Positions 33,464 through 42,344 of a stretch of 47,175 nt of DNA are shown piece after piece. Under the pieces are notes generated by a model. The model worked only from the letters and a program-made list of their open reading frames with translations, was not told the DNA's origin and did not search any database. The DNA is from Bacillus sp. AFS037270 (GTDB lineage Bacteria; Bacillota; Bacilli; Bacillales_B; DSM-18226): NCBI RefSeq assembly GCF_002585305.1, contig NZ_NUNF01000009.1, forward strand, positions 1 to 47,175, written 5' to 3'. The first letter of the stretch is position 1. Every line of letters starts with the position of its first letter. The position numbers were made by a program, and so were the translations under genes.

Positions 33464-33508
33464 ATCAAGAAAAGTTGATTTAAGAACAATAAATCAAAAT
33501 TAATTGAT
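33464..33508. promoter_or_regulatory. Two ArsR2-type operator boxes before arsI
   Basis: ATCAAGAAAAGTTGAT (33464-33479) and ATCAAAATTAATTGAT (33493-33508), 29 bp apart start to start, ending 34 bp before the arsI start. Confidence 0.65.
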
Positions 33509-33542
33509 TTATAAGCTAATAAACATGAAGGAGCTGTTACTA

Positions 33543-33983
33543 ATGAAAATGCATGTTGGAGTAAATGTTACCGATTTAGAAAGGTCCATTGAATTTTACG
33601 CTAGAGTATTTAATTCTGAGCCAGTAAAAGTAAAGCCAGACTATGCTAAGTTTTTACTTGATGATCCTGGCCTTAATTTCACTTTAAACTTAAAAAATGA
33701 AGTTTCTGGAAACCAGGTTGGACATTTTGGCTTTCAAGTAGAAAATCAAGAAGAGGTCTTGCAACATAAAGATCGTTTAGAAAAATTAGGATTCTTTGCA
33801 AGAGAAGAGATGGATGTTACCTGCTGCTATGCTACTCAAGATAAATTTTGGGTAACCGACCCAGACGGGAACGAGTGGGAGTTCTTCTACACAAAAGGTG
33901 ATGTAGAGACAATGGCTACACATTCAACATGCTGTGCAACAACACCGTCCAAGATAGAAATTAAAAATTCCCCCTGTTGTTAG
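33543..33983 (+). CDS. arsI: ArsI-type C-As lyase (glyoxalase/VOC fold)
   Basis: 146 residues from ATG 33543, nine bases after AAGGAG. Vicinal oxygen chelate dioxygenase: metal ligands His4 (MHVGVNV), His61 (VGHFGFQV) and Glu113 (GNEWEFFY), and the vicinal pair Cys94-Cys95 in DVTCCYA that binds trivalent organoarsenicals. ArsI cleaves the carbon-arsenic bond of methylarsenite and aromatic arsenicals, giving arsenite. The tail adds STCC near residue 130 and ends SPCC. Under two ArsR2-type boxes. Confidence 0.9.
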   Translation: MKMHVGVNVTDLERSIEFYARVFNSEPVKVKPDYAKFLLDDPGLNFTLNLKNEVSGNQVGHFGFQVENQEEVLQHKDRLEKLGFFAREEMDVTCCYATQDKFWVTDPDGNEWEFFYTKGDVETMATHSTCCATTPSKIEIKNSPCC

Positions 33984-34022
33984 GAGACCCCTTAAACAGA
34001 GTAACTTAAAACATTAAAAAGT

Positions 34023-34052
34023 AAAAAACGCTGAAAATCTCAGCGTTTTTTA
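34023..34052 (+). terminator. Intrinsic terminator after arsI
   Basis: AAAAAACGCTGA (34023-34034) pairs with TCAGCGTTTTTT (34040-34051). Confidence 0.88.
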
Positions 34053-34177
34053 TTACGTTAATTTTTAATTTGGGTAATTACTCACTGTTTTAATATTGAA
34101 AAGGACAAGTTCTAATTAAAAAAAAATAGACAGCCCATTTTTTAAATCATAAATTAGAATCTTTACAACTTGTTAAC

Positions 34178-34209
34178 AAAAAAGACCGCTAAGCCATTTA
34201 GCGGTCTTT
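34178..34209 (-). terminator. Intrinsic terminator overlapping the end of the gene at 34198
   Basis: AAAGACCGCTAA (34181-34192) and TTAGCGGTCTTT (34198-34209). On the minus strand it is followed by a T run, and its first arm contains the stop codon. Confidence 0.88.
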
Positions 34210-34548
34210 CTTACTGATTCCTTTGCTTTTGCTATAATCCCAATATTTAAGGGTATCCGTTTGTCCAGTCGGTTCACTTTTTAAAATATGTCCGTCTTTG
34301 TCTTTATAAACTTCATATTCCTCGTATGTTTCAAAGATGTAGCCATTCTTCTTTTCACGTTTCACCAGTCGTTCTTCCGTATCAGGAACGTCCGTTGATG
34401 GTTCCACAGCAATTGGCACGGCTGCGGCAGGCTGGTCGTTCGAATAGGCATAGTTTTTATTCAGGAATGAGTATGGCGAATCAAGATAAGCCGAAAAGCC
34501 CAAGAGAATCACAGCAAAAAAAACACTAATAAAGGTTTTTCTTTTCAT
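34198..34548 (-). CDS. Hypothetical exported or membrane-anchored protein
   Basis: 116 residues from ATG 34548, eight bases after GAGGAG. Basic MKRK then a hydrophobic stretch to about residue 20, so a signal peptide or single anchor. The rest is hydrophilic: a Pro/Ala/Val-rich linker and a Glu/Lys/Tyr-rich end with KNGYIFETYEEYEVYKDKDG. No family recognised. It follows the MFS transporter gene on the same strand after about 70 bp. Confidence 0.6.
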   Translation of the reverse strand: MKRKTFISVFFAVILLGFSAYLDSPYSFLNKNYAYSNDQPAAAVPIAVEPSTDVPDTEERLVKREKKNGYIFETYEEYEVYKDKDGHILKSEPTGQTDTLKYWDYSKSKGISKKDR

Positions 34549-34620
34549 GTTTATGCTCCTCACTTCGATTGAATCCTCAAACCCATTTTATGCATGTCCA
34601 TTAAACATATGCCTATTTAA

Positions 34621-35787
34621 TTAAAGGTTCGTTACTTTAACAGGATTCACCTGAGGCCGGAAGATAAGAAATAGTACTAAGGCAACGAAGGTAATAACAA
34701 CTCCTGAAATATAAGGAAGTCCGATCGTTAAAGAAAATAACCAACCGCCAAGAGGCGGTCCAATGATTCTGCCCAATGAATCAAAGGAAGATAATAAACC
34801 AGTCGCCCGTCCATGACCTGCCATCGATGTCTTCGTCAATAGGGATGAAACACTTGGTCGAATGACACCATTACCTAACCCAAATATTGTTAGAAATATG
34901 GCGGCAGTAGAAAAATTATGAACAAGTAGGATAAGACCAAATCCGATCGCAGAGACAATCATCCCGCCTTGAATGACTGAACTCTCGCCGTATTTTTTCG
35001 TTAGTCTGCCGACTAAGCCACCTTGAACAAGGGCGCTCCCGAAACCCATGATCATGAAAATATAGCCAAGCTGAATGGAGTCAAGGCCCGCTCTTTTAGC
35101 GGCAAAATAAGCAAATGTTGCTTCAAGACCAGATAGTGATAATGAAATCAGAAACTGTACAAAAAACAGAATAGAAGTATGACCATTGAGTGCTTTCCAA
35201 AAAGATGGTTTTTTCTGTATCGTTTCAATGCCGTTTTGTTTTGATTCCTTAAGTAAAATCAATACAAGAAATAAGGTGATCAATGATGACCCGCTTGCAA
35301 GATAAAAGGGCATATTTAAGCTGATTTTTGAAAAAATACCGCCTATCGCCGGGCCAAAGACAAAGCCAAGCCCAGTCGCAGCTCCTATAATCCCCATACC
35401 TTTGCCTCTATTTTCCTCTGTAGTAATATCCGCAACATAGGCCATGGCGGTTGGCATATTTGCTGAGGACAGAATTCCTCCAAGTATTCTTGCCGCAAAC
35501 AGCATCCACAATTGTGTTGATACGGCTTGGATGAAAAAGGAGATCGCTAAACCGGCTATTCCAAGCATCATCACCGGCTTTCTCCCGATTCGATCGGAGA
35601 CCTGACCCCAAATGGGAGCAAAAATAAGCTGCATCAGCGAATAAACCGCCATTAATAATCCGAGTTCGGTTGGATTTGCCCCAATTTCCTCAGCATAAAA
35701 CGGCAAAACTGGAATAATAATTCCGAAACCAACCATTACCAAGAACATAACAAGAAATAATATAGGTAAAGCCTTTTTTGTTTCCAA
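34621..35787 (-). CDS. MFS drug exporter (DHA1, TetA/YfmO-like)
   Basis: 388 residues, twelve membrane helices. The DHA1 loop motif GQVSDRIGRKPVM follows helix 2, and the antiporter motif C region GLGFVFGPAIGG is in helix 5. It exports drugs or metabolites by proton exchange. The sequence most resembles B. subtilis YfmO as I recall it; an ABC-F pseudogene of YfmM type lies 4 kb away. TTG start with GGGGGTGAGAG upstream. A 14-bp palindrome (35846-35859) lies about 60 bp upstream. The substrate is unknown. Confidence 0.82.
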   Translation of the reverse strand: METKKALPILFLVMFLVMVGFGIIIPVLPFYAEEIGANPTELGLLMAVYSLMQLIFAPIWGQVSDRIGRKPVMMLGIAGLAISFFIQAVSTQLWMLFAARILGGILSSANMPTAMAYVADITTEENRGKGMGIIGAATGLGFVFGPAIGGIFSKISLNMPFYLASGSSLITLFLVLILLKESKQNGIETIQKKPSFWKALNGHTSILFFVQFLISLSLSGLEATFAYFAAKRAGLDSIQLGYIFMIMGFGSALVQGGLVGRLTKKYGESSVIQGGMIVSAIGFGLILLVHNFSTAAIFLTIFGLGNGVIRPSVSSLLTKTSMAGHGRATGLLSSFDSLGRIIGPPLGGWLFSLTIGLPYISGVVITFVALVLFLIFRPQVNPVKVTNL

Positions 35788-35926
35788 CTACTCTCACCCC
35801 CGCTGTAAAAAACAGTACATTCTCTATTAGGATAAAGGATATCGACTTGTTAAAACAAGCATTTAAATCCCATTATTTCCTTGACTGGAAATAGTATGCA
35901 GACAAAAGCAATATCAACTTACAATG

Positions 35927-35948
35927 AACCTTACAAAATTGTAAGGTT
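35927..35948 (+). promoter_or_regulatory. BceR-like operator palindrome
   Basis: AACCTTACAA (35927-35936), AA, TTGTAAGGTT (35939-35948): a perfect inverted repeat. The core TTACA-N4-TGTAA fits the TNACA-N4-TGTAA consensus that I recall for response regulators of Bce-type antimicrobial peptide modules. It lies 90 bp before a truncated Bce-type ATPase gene. Confidence 0.5.
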
Positions 35949-36038
35949 TATTCCTATTTCTGTAAGGATTCATTATGGTAAAGCTTATGACATTTCATTA
36001 TAGTAAAACTATGGAAATAAGGGAAGCGAGGGAAACAT

Positions 36039-36206
36039 ATGATATACGTTTTAGAAGCAAGGGGAGTAAATAAAGTTTTGGGGACAAAGCGAAATCCATT
36101 TACTGCATTAAATGAGATTGATATAAAACTAGCAAGAGGAGAATTTGTTGAGGTAATGGTGCCTTCAGAGCATAATTTTGTACATTGCCATCAGACCATT
36201 TTTTAG
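36039..36206 (+). pseudogene. N-terminal remnant of an ABC transporter ATPase (BceA/LolD type)
   Basis: A 56-codon frame. Residues 1-42 match the start of MacB/Bce-type ATPases: VLEARGVNKVLGTK, FTALNEIDIKLARGEFV, then EVMVPSEH where intact proteins have a GIMGPSGAGKST-like Walker A. The reading then decays into unrelated residues and stops. No ATPase body or permease follows. With the operator at 35927-35948 it looks like the fossil of a bacitracin-type resistance transporter. Confidence 0.65.
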
Positions 36207-36413
36207 AATATAAGTAAAACAATTATACTTTAATTTATAGGAAATGGAAAAATTATCATGAAAGGATATACACAAAAAAGAACAATGGCTGGTGCAGAAG
36301 AAGCACAACAGCCGAAAAATATTGATAAAAAGCCATGCTAATCTTGGATAGTTGATTTCTATGAAAGTGCTAGCAACTTGATATCATAAATCTAGTTAGT
36401 GATAGAACATAGC

Positions 36414-36447
36414 AAAAAACACATCTTAACTGGAAGATGTGTTTTTT
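36414..36447 (-). terminator. Intrinsic terminator of the phn operon
   Basis: AAAAAACACATCTT (36414-36427) pairs with AAGATGTGTTTTTT (36434-36447). It ends the minus-strand phnD-phnC-phnE transcript. Confidence 0.9.
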
Positions 36448-38081
36448 TACTTTACTGCTTTTCTAGTGCTTTCTGAGGCAAAGTCCGCAATTATTACAAG
36501 AATCATATAACATAAGAGCAGTAAGGTTATTTGTGTGTAATTGAAAAAGCTCATCGCAAGCTTAAAGTCCATTCCTAAACCGCCTGCTCCGACAAACCCA
36601 ACAACGATGGTTGTCCTCATAATCACTTCCCAGCGATAGAGGATATAGGTAAGAAATCTAGGCATGACAATCGGTAGGATCCCATAAAAGAACGATTCTG
36701 TTTTAGATGCACCCGCAGCTGCCAAATTTCGAATGGGGCGGGAGTCCATGTCTTCAATTACTTCAGCCCAAAGTTTCCCCAATATCCCAAAATTATGGAG
36801 GGCAAGGGCAATCGCGCCTGGTAATATACCCGGTTTAAAGATAAAGATAATCATCATCGCCCAAACTAGCTCAGGAACTGCCCTGGAAAAAATATAAGCG
36901 AGGCGGACCACACCATAAAGGAGCCAATTGTACCATTTTTTAGACCCGCTTAACTTTCCATTGGCGATGTTTCGAGCCGCCGGAACCACTGTAAGAAGTG
37001 CGGCAATGGTGGCGAAACCAATCGCCATAATACTCATTTCAAGTGTTTCTATTGTTAGCTTTAACGCTGCAGACCAGCTTTCTCCATCTAGGAATGCCGG
37101 ATGTTCAACACCGATTCCCATTAGCCCTCCGAAAAATCTTTTGGCCGCTTCGATGTTTTTATCAGAAAGCAGCTCAAAAAATTGTGCGTTCTCACTAATA
37201 TTGATAAATACCCATGAGCCGATTATAAGCAATAAGGTGAAACAGACAGATCTCCAGCCAGAGCTGAAACCGCGCTGTTTTTTTCGCTCTATTAAGGTCC
37301 TGCGAACAAAATTACTCCATAAATCCACTAAAATTACAAGTCCAATAAGAAAGAACACAAAGGCCCAAACCCGATCATATTTTAAATCCTGAAGCGATAG
37401 CTGAATTTGATAACCTAGGCCGCCGAGACCAATAAAACTCATAATAGCGGAAGAACGGATTGCACATTCAAAGCGGTACATCGTGTAACTAATCATATCC
37501 GCCCAAATCAATGGAAGGTAGCCATATATGAGTGTTTGAAGTTTAGACGCGCCTGATGTTTTTAATGCTTTTATAGGTTCTTCCGAGACATCATTTAGCA
37601 TATCCGCAAAGATTCTGCCCAAGATTCCACCGTAAGGGATAGCTAGGGCAAATATTGCAGCATAAGGGGAAAGTCCAACTGCCGCCACAAACAGCCATGC
37701 CCAAATTAGTTCATGTATCGAACGTGTAAATCCTAAAACCCCCCTAAAAAACACCTTCGAAATCCATTTCGATGTTTTTGTAGAAGTTAATACACCAGAT
37801 GCGAGAATCCCTACGACAAAGGCATACAGGATGGCGAGCGACATACCTGCAACAGCATACGCCAATGTAATCCACGCTGATTCAAGTCCAAGAACGAGAA
37901 CCTCAGGGGATAGGTCAGGATGAAAAAGTCCTTCAAATATTTGCACTAATGTTGGAATCCCGCCGGAATGAAATAAATCGGCATTCCACCGTATCGAAAA
38001 AAGACTCCAGACAAAAATAGCTGCCAAGAGGAGAGAAAGGAGAAAGCGATTATGCAATCGAAATAAGCGGGTTAACTTCAT
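36447..38081 (-). CDS. phnE: Phosphonate-type ABC transporter permease, two fused PhnE domains
   Basis: 544 residues, twice the usual PhnE length. Two homologous halves each contain a membrane domain with an EAA-type loop: LKTSGASKLQTLIYGYLPL near residue 180 and LAAAGASKTESFFYGILPI near 450, each followed by a MRFEC/RWEVIMRTT-like helix and a VGAGGLG or IGLGGLG end. The pore that normally needs a PhnE dimer is thus built from one chain. Start overlaps phnC by four bases (ATGA), giving translational coupling. Confidence 0.9.
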   Translation of the reverse strand: MKLTRLFRLHNRFLLSLLLAAIFVWSLFSIRWNADLFHSGGIPTLVQIFEGLFHPDLSPEVLVLGLESAWITLAYAVAGMSLAILYAFVVGILASGVLTSTKTSKWISKVFFRGVLGFTRSIHELIWAWLFVAAVGLSPYAAIFALAIPYGGILGRIFADMLNDVSEEPIKALKTSGASKLQTLIYGYLPLIWADMISYTMYRFECAIRSSAIMSFIGLGGLGYQIQLSLQDLKYDRVWAFVFFLIGLVILVDLWSNFVRRTLIERKKQRGFSSGWRSVCFTLLLIIGSWVFINISENAQFFELLSDKNIEAAKRFFGGLMGIGVEHPAFLDGESWSAALKLTIETLEMSIMAIGFATIAALLTVVPAARNIANGKLSGSKKWYNWLLYGVVRLAYIFSRAVPELVWAMMIIFIFKPGILPGAIALALHNFGILGKLWAEVIEDMDSRPIRNLAAAGASKTESFFYGILPIVMPRFLTYILYRWEVIMRTTIVVGFVGAGGLGMDFKLAMSFFNYTQITLLLLCYMILVIIADFASESTRKAVK

Positions 38082-38836
38082 AAGGTTCCACCGCTTTTTA
38101 TTTGATATAACTCAGCTAAGTGGTCATCTGTTACTTGTTCGGTTGGCAAGTCAAAAAATACATCGCCATTTTTCATCGAAATGATTCTAGTAAAATATTT
38201 TCTAGCGTATTCAACAGAGTGGAGGCTGGTAATTAACGTCTGGTTTTCCTCTGTGACAATTTTTGTCAGCATGGATAAAATGTCATCGGCTCTGGCCGGA
38301 TCTAATGAAGCTACAGGTTCATCGGCTAAAATGACTTCCGGTTTTTGTACCATCAACCGTGCCATGGCGACACGCTGCTGCTCACCGCCTGATAAAGTGG
38401 AGGTAATTTCATAGGCTTTATCATGAAGTCCGACACGTTCTAATGCTTTAAGCGCTAACTGTTTCTCTTGTGGGACTAATAATGAAAAAAGGGACTTAAA
38501 GGTTCCCCATTCAGAAAGTTTTCCGGCTAGAACATTATGGATAACCGCAAGCGGCCCAATCAAATCGAATTGCTGGCGGATGACGCCAACCTTTTTGGCA
38601 AATATTTTTCCTTTTTTATAAGCAGAAAGGGGCTTGCCATCGATGAGAAGGTCGCCTCCTGTAATTGGCACAAGTCCAGTAATGGAATTAAGCAGAGTGG
38701 TTTTACCCGCTCCGCTTGGACCAATTAATGCGACTAATTCACCTTGTTTTATGGTAAAAGAAAGGGAAGATAAGGCTATCTTCCGCTCAAAATGTTTTGT
38801 TAAATTGTTGGCTTCAATCATATTTTTTGAAGACAT
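38078..38836 (-). CDS. phnC: Phosphonate-type ABC transporter ATPase
   Basis: 252 residues. Walker A GPSGAGKTT near residue 40, signature LSGGEQQRVAMARLM, Walker B VILADEPVASLD and the H-loop His in LITSLHSV. The spacing and the adjacent PhnD and double PhnE identify the PhnC family, which powers uptake of phosphonates, phosphite or related phosphorus compounds. Located 14 bp downstream of phnD. Confidence 0.92.
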   Translation of the reverse strand: MSSKNMIEANNLTKHFERKIALSSLSFTIKQGELVALIGPSGAGKTTLLNSITGLVPITGGDLLIDGKPLSAYKKGKIFAKKVGVIRQQFDLIGPLAVIHNVLAGKLSEWGTFKSLFSLLVPQEKQLALKALERVGLHDKAYEITSTLSGGEQQRVAMARLMVQKPEVILADEPVASLDPARADDILSMLTKIVTEENQTLITSLHSVEYARKYFTRIISMKNGDVFFDLPTEQVTDDHLAELYQIKSGGTL

Positions 38837-38850
38837 TTCTCTGACACCTA

Positions 38851-39756
38851 CTACTTAATGATGTTTAATTCTTTTGCTACCTTTTGAATCTTTTCATAAT
38901 TACTATTTTTAGTTTCGATAAATTTATCGGTTTGGAAAAAGTCCGTAATTTCTTTTTGATCTGTTGTAATGGAAAGAATTGCATCTTCTACCTTTTTCGT
39001 AGCGCCTTTTCCAAAGACATCGTCAACATTGCTGTTGATAGTCCAGTTATAGTCATAAAAAGAAGGGGTTGTATAGAATACCTTAACTTTGTTTGTATCA
39101 ACTTTTTTATCTTTAACAGCTGCTTCCCAAACAGCTTCGTTTAGTGCACCCGCTTTGAATGCACCTGATTCTACTAATTTATAAGTAGTATCATGAGAGC
39201 CAGAGAAGTTTGGTTTTCCATCAAAATCTTTGTTCGCGTCAATTCCAGCTTCTGTTAAGTAATAACGTGGCATTAAATGTCCAGAAGTTGAGCTTTCGCT
39301 TCCGAATGTGAACGATTTACCCTTTAAATCTTCAAGCTTTGTAATACCTGAATTCGGTTGAGTAATGAATACAGAGTGGAATTCCGCATCTCTAGGTCTT
39401 TGCGCAAAAGATTCAGCACCTGGTACAAGATTGATCGCTTGAACACTTGTTAAACCACCAAACCAAGCCATATGAATTTCACCGCGTTGAAACCCTGTTA
39501 CAAGTGCAGCGTAATCAACTGACGGAACAAATTCTACTTTCATTCCTGTTTTTTCACTAAGGTATTTAGCTACTGCCGTCATTCCTTTATCAAGCTCGGC
39601 TGCATTCTGGTCAGGAATCGCACCGATCTTTAAAACTTCTTTTGTATTCGTAGTTGTTTCCTTTTTGCCTTCACTTGCTTTTTCATCCTTGCTGCTACAT
39701 GCAGCTAGTGAAAAGACAAGCATAGCTAATAATAACATAGAAAGCCATTTCTTCAT
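38851..39756 (-). CDS. phnD: Phosphonate-type ABC transporter substrate-binding lipoprotein
   Basis: 301 residues from ATG 39756, nine bases after AGAGGTG (GTG 39768 is also in frame). A lipoprotein signal ends in LAAC, so the protein is anchored outside the membrane. PhnD-family features: KIGAIPDQNAAEL, VDYAALVTGFQRGEIHMAWFGGL, and a GKSFTFGSESSTSGHLMPRYYL segment with ligand-phosphate contacts. No phosphonate catabolic gene (phnX, phnJ, ptxD) is in the window, so the imported compound cannot be stated. Confidence 0.92.
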   Translation of the reverse strand: MKKWLSMLLLAMLVFSLAACSSKDEKASEGKKETTTNTKEVLKIGAIPDQNAAELDKGMTAVAKYLSEKTGMKVEFVPSVDYAALVTGFQRGEIHMAWFGGLTSVQAINLVPGAESFAQRPRDAEFHSVFITQPNSGITKLEDLKGKSFTFGSESSTSGHLMPRYYLTEAGIDANKDFDGKPNFSGSHDTTYKLVESGAFKAGALNEAVWEAAVKDKKVDTNKVKVFYTTPSFYDYNWTINSNVDDVFGKGATKKVEDAILSITTDQKEITDFFQTDKFIETKNSNYEKIQKVAKELNIIK

Positions 39757-39918
39757 AAATTTCCGCACCTCTTAGTTTAGTTAATTCCTAGTTCCTTTCT
39801 CATTATAAAGAAAGAAATTTGTCGAATAAATTCATTTAATCTATTTGTTCTATCAAACTCAATCGATTATCTATATAGGTAAATATCGGAAATTCATTTG
39901 AATGCTCAGTGTCAATAA

Positions 39919-39945
39919 GAAAAACCCCTGCTAAATGGCAGGGGT
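39919..39945 (-). terminator. Intrinsic terminator after the ABC-F pseudogene
   Basis: ACCCCTGC (39924-39931) pairs with GCAGGGGT (39938-39945). On the minus strand the stem is followed by TTTTTC. Confidence 0.8.
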
Positions 39946-39959
39946 CAGGTACACGTTCT

Positions 39960-41511
39960 TAAACTGTCATTTGTGACCATTCTTCGACATTCCACACTTT
40001 GGTTCCTCAATCTTCATAAAAATCAGGTTCGTGGCAAACAAGTACAACAGTACCTTTATATTCTTTTAATGCACGTTTCAATTCTGCCTTAGCATCAATA
40101 TCCAAGTGATTTGTCGGCTCATCGAATAAAATCCAGTTGCTTTCATTCATCATCAGCTTGCAAAGGCGGACTTTTGCTTGCTCTCCACCGCTTAGCTGAC
40201 TCATTGGGCGTGAGATATACTCATTTTTTAAACCGCAGCGGGCAAGAGCAGCTCTAACCTGATGCTGATCCATTTAAGGGAAGGCATTCCAAACATCTTC
40301 AATTGGTGTAATATTGCCCGCTTTTACCTCTTGTTCAAAATATGAAGGAAAGAGGAAGTCACCGCGTTCTACCTTACCATTTAACGGGTCAATTTTTCCA
40401 AGCATGGTTTTTAGTAGTGTGGATTTACCAACACCGTTACAGCCAATAATTGCCACCTTTTCACCGCGTTCAAGCGTCATACTCATTTTCGGCAGCAATG
40501 GATTTGTATAACCAATCTCTAAATCTTTTGCTTCAAACACATAGCGGATGCTTGAACGTGACTCTTTGAAGCTGAAGGTAGCCTTTACGGCAGTTTCAGG
40601 ACGGTCAATCCGCTCCATTCTATCCAGCTGTTTTTGACGGCTTTTAGCCCGGCCGGTAGTCGAATAACGGGCTTGGTTTTTAGCAATAAAGTCTTCTTGT
40701 TTTTTAATAAATTCCTGCTGTTTTTCATAGGCATTGATATGCTGATTTTTATTAATTTCCGCTAGTTCTAGGAATTTTTCATAGCTTGCTGTGTAGCAGG
40801 TCAGCTTTGAGAATTCTAATTGAAAAATAACATTGGATACAGGGTTCATAAATTCTGTATCATGGGAAATTAAAATAAACGCATATGGGTAATCCTTTAG
40901 ATAAGAAGTTAACCAGCGAATATGTTCAACATCTAGATAGTTGGTTGGCTCGTCTAGTAATAGAACCTTGGGCTGTTCTAATAATAGCTTGGCTAATAGA
41001 ACCTTTGTACGCTGTCCGCCACTTAGTGCGTGACATCACGGTCTAAGCCAATCGCATCCAAACCTAATCCTCGTGCTGCTTCTTCAATCTTAATATCTAG
41101 TGAGTAAAAACCACCTGCATCCAGGGCATCTTGAATTTCACCCATTTTTTCCAATAGGACCTCTAACTCTTCAGGTGAGGCATCGCCCATTTGTGCGATA
41201 ACTTCATTCAATTCCTTTTCTTTTTCAAAAAGAGGAAGGAAGGCATCCCGAAGAACATCTCTCATTGTTTTGCCAGGTGTTAACACGGTATGTTGATCCA
41301 AATAGCCATAGTGAACGCCTGGTGTCCATTCGACACGGCCGCCGTCGTGAATCAATTGTCCCGTAATAATATTCATTAAAGTGGAGTTACCAACACCATT
41401 CGCGCCGACTAATCCAACATGATCTTCTGCTAATAAACGAAAAGATACATTCTTAAATAATGTGCGATCTCCAAATGTATGGGATAAATTTTCAACAGTT
41501 AATAAGCTCAT
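39960..41511 (-). pseudogene. ABC-F ATPase (YfmM-like), degraded
   Basis: The whole span corresponds to a 517-codon ABC-F protein, matching the length of B. subtilis YfmM. From the 5' end: MSLLTVENLSHTFGDRTLF; first Walker A reads GANGVGNST, where the invariant Lys is replaced by Asn; a one-base deletion near 41025 shifts out of frame between DVT and ALSGGQRTK; the ABC-F linker is intact; the second Walker [10 protein letters not shown] is normal; a TAA at 40274-40276 interrupts NAFP/MDQHQ where a Ser is expected; and a TGA near 40006 interrupts FYED/GTKVWN where Trp is expected. At least four lesions. Intact relatives protect or rescue ribosomes. Confidence 0.88.
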
Positions 41512-41648
41512 TTTTATTCGTAATCCTCGCTTTGTTCAAGAATTCAAACATTAATACATCATACTAGATTTTTAGAATTCGACTAGATTTTTTAGCAGGA
41601 AAAAATTGTAAATTAATTGGAAAACAAAAGAGGGATTACATCTTATTG

Positions 41649-42233
41649 ATGAATCCGATGAATCGATTTTCCATCATCCTTGATTTCCGATGTATAACAA
41701 GCCGAACTATATGGGTAGGTTATATAAAAAAAGGGAAAATTTGTATGATCGGAATGCTTAGTGCGGTTGGTATCTTTAATTTAATTATGTATAAAACAAA
41801 TAAGCGACTAACACTCAACCAAATCGTTCACATTTGGACTTTTTCGATTGCTTTGCAAAGCTGCTTTGATATTTTTGTCGAATTTAAATTTCATGGCTAT
41901 TGGTACTTTGATAAAGAAATTGATTGGCGTGGGTTAATCCCACACCTCTTAATTGTCCCTCCGGTCAATATCATCTTTTCAAACTTTTTTCCCTTTAAAA
42001 CCAAAACCAGCACACAAATCACTTATCTCTTTATCTTTGTTATTGTGATTTTAGCATATGAAAAGATTACATTACTTCCAGAGCCTTTTGGTTATTTTCA
42101 TTATGGCTGGTGGCGTTTGTGGCACGCAGCCATACTTGATCCTATACTTTTGTTAATTTTATTTGGATTTTATAAATGGATTTGTAAGTTGGAACGCCGT
42201 GCAGGAAGTAATTATGAGAACCCGAGGTACTGA
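41649..42233 (+). CDS. CBO0543 family membrane protein
   Basis: 194 residues from ATG 41649 (a TTG at 41646 is adjacent). About five hydrophobic segments. The C-terminal LLPEPFGYFHYGWWRLWHAA followed by ILDPILL is the hallmark of the CBO0543 family of Bacilli and Clostridia, and YWYFDKEIDWRG is a second family block. The role of the family is unknown. N-terminal residues before IGMLSAVG look atypical, so the start may be altered. Confidence 0.7.
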   Translation: MNPMNRFSIILDFRCITSRTIWVGYIKKGKICMIGMLSAVGIFNLIMYKTNKRLTLNQIVHIWTFSIALQSCFDIFVEFKFHGYWYFDKEIDWRGLIPHLLIVPPVNIIFSNFFPFKTKTSTQITYLFIFVIVILAYEKITLLPEPFGYFHYGWWRLWHAAILDPILLLILFGFYKWICKLERRAGSNYENPRY

Positions 42234-42292
42234 GACCATGTCGGGCTCCTAAGCGCTGCTCTATTTTTCTTAAGATTGATGAAGAAGTTTAA

Positions 42293-42320
42293 ACAAGCAC
42301 TATACCTTGTACATATAATA
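42293..42320 (+). promoter_or_regulatory. Putative sigma-K promoter of the GerPA-like gene
   Basis: AAAC (42291-42294), 17 nt, then CATATAATA (42312-42320), an exact match to the late mother-cell -10 consensus CATANNNTA. It supports expression during sporulation. Confidence 0.45.
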
Positions 42321-42344
42321 GGGAATAAGGGAAGGAGTGTTTGA

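Larger units (their letters stand above)
35788..36446. other. Intergenic region with two palindromes and an ABC-transporter remnant
   Basis: Contains the palindrome CTTGTTAAAACAAG (35846-35859), the perfect 22-bp palindrome at 35927-35948, the truncated ABC ATPase gene at 36039-36206, a 27-codon frame at 36258-36341 of doubtful reality, and the phnE terminator at 36414-36447. Confidence 0.55.

Noticed and set aside
36258..36341. 27-codon frame with ATG
   Set aside because: Weak ribosome binding site, no recognisable content, located in a decayed region; too little support.
39995..40010. In-frame TGA in the ABC-F gene as a second selenocysteine
   Set aside because: The position corresponds to Trp in relatives, the gene has three other lesions, and no SECIS-like hairpin follows.
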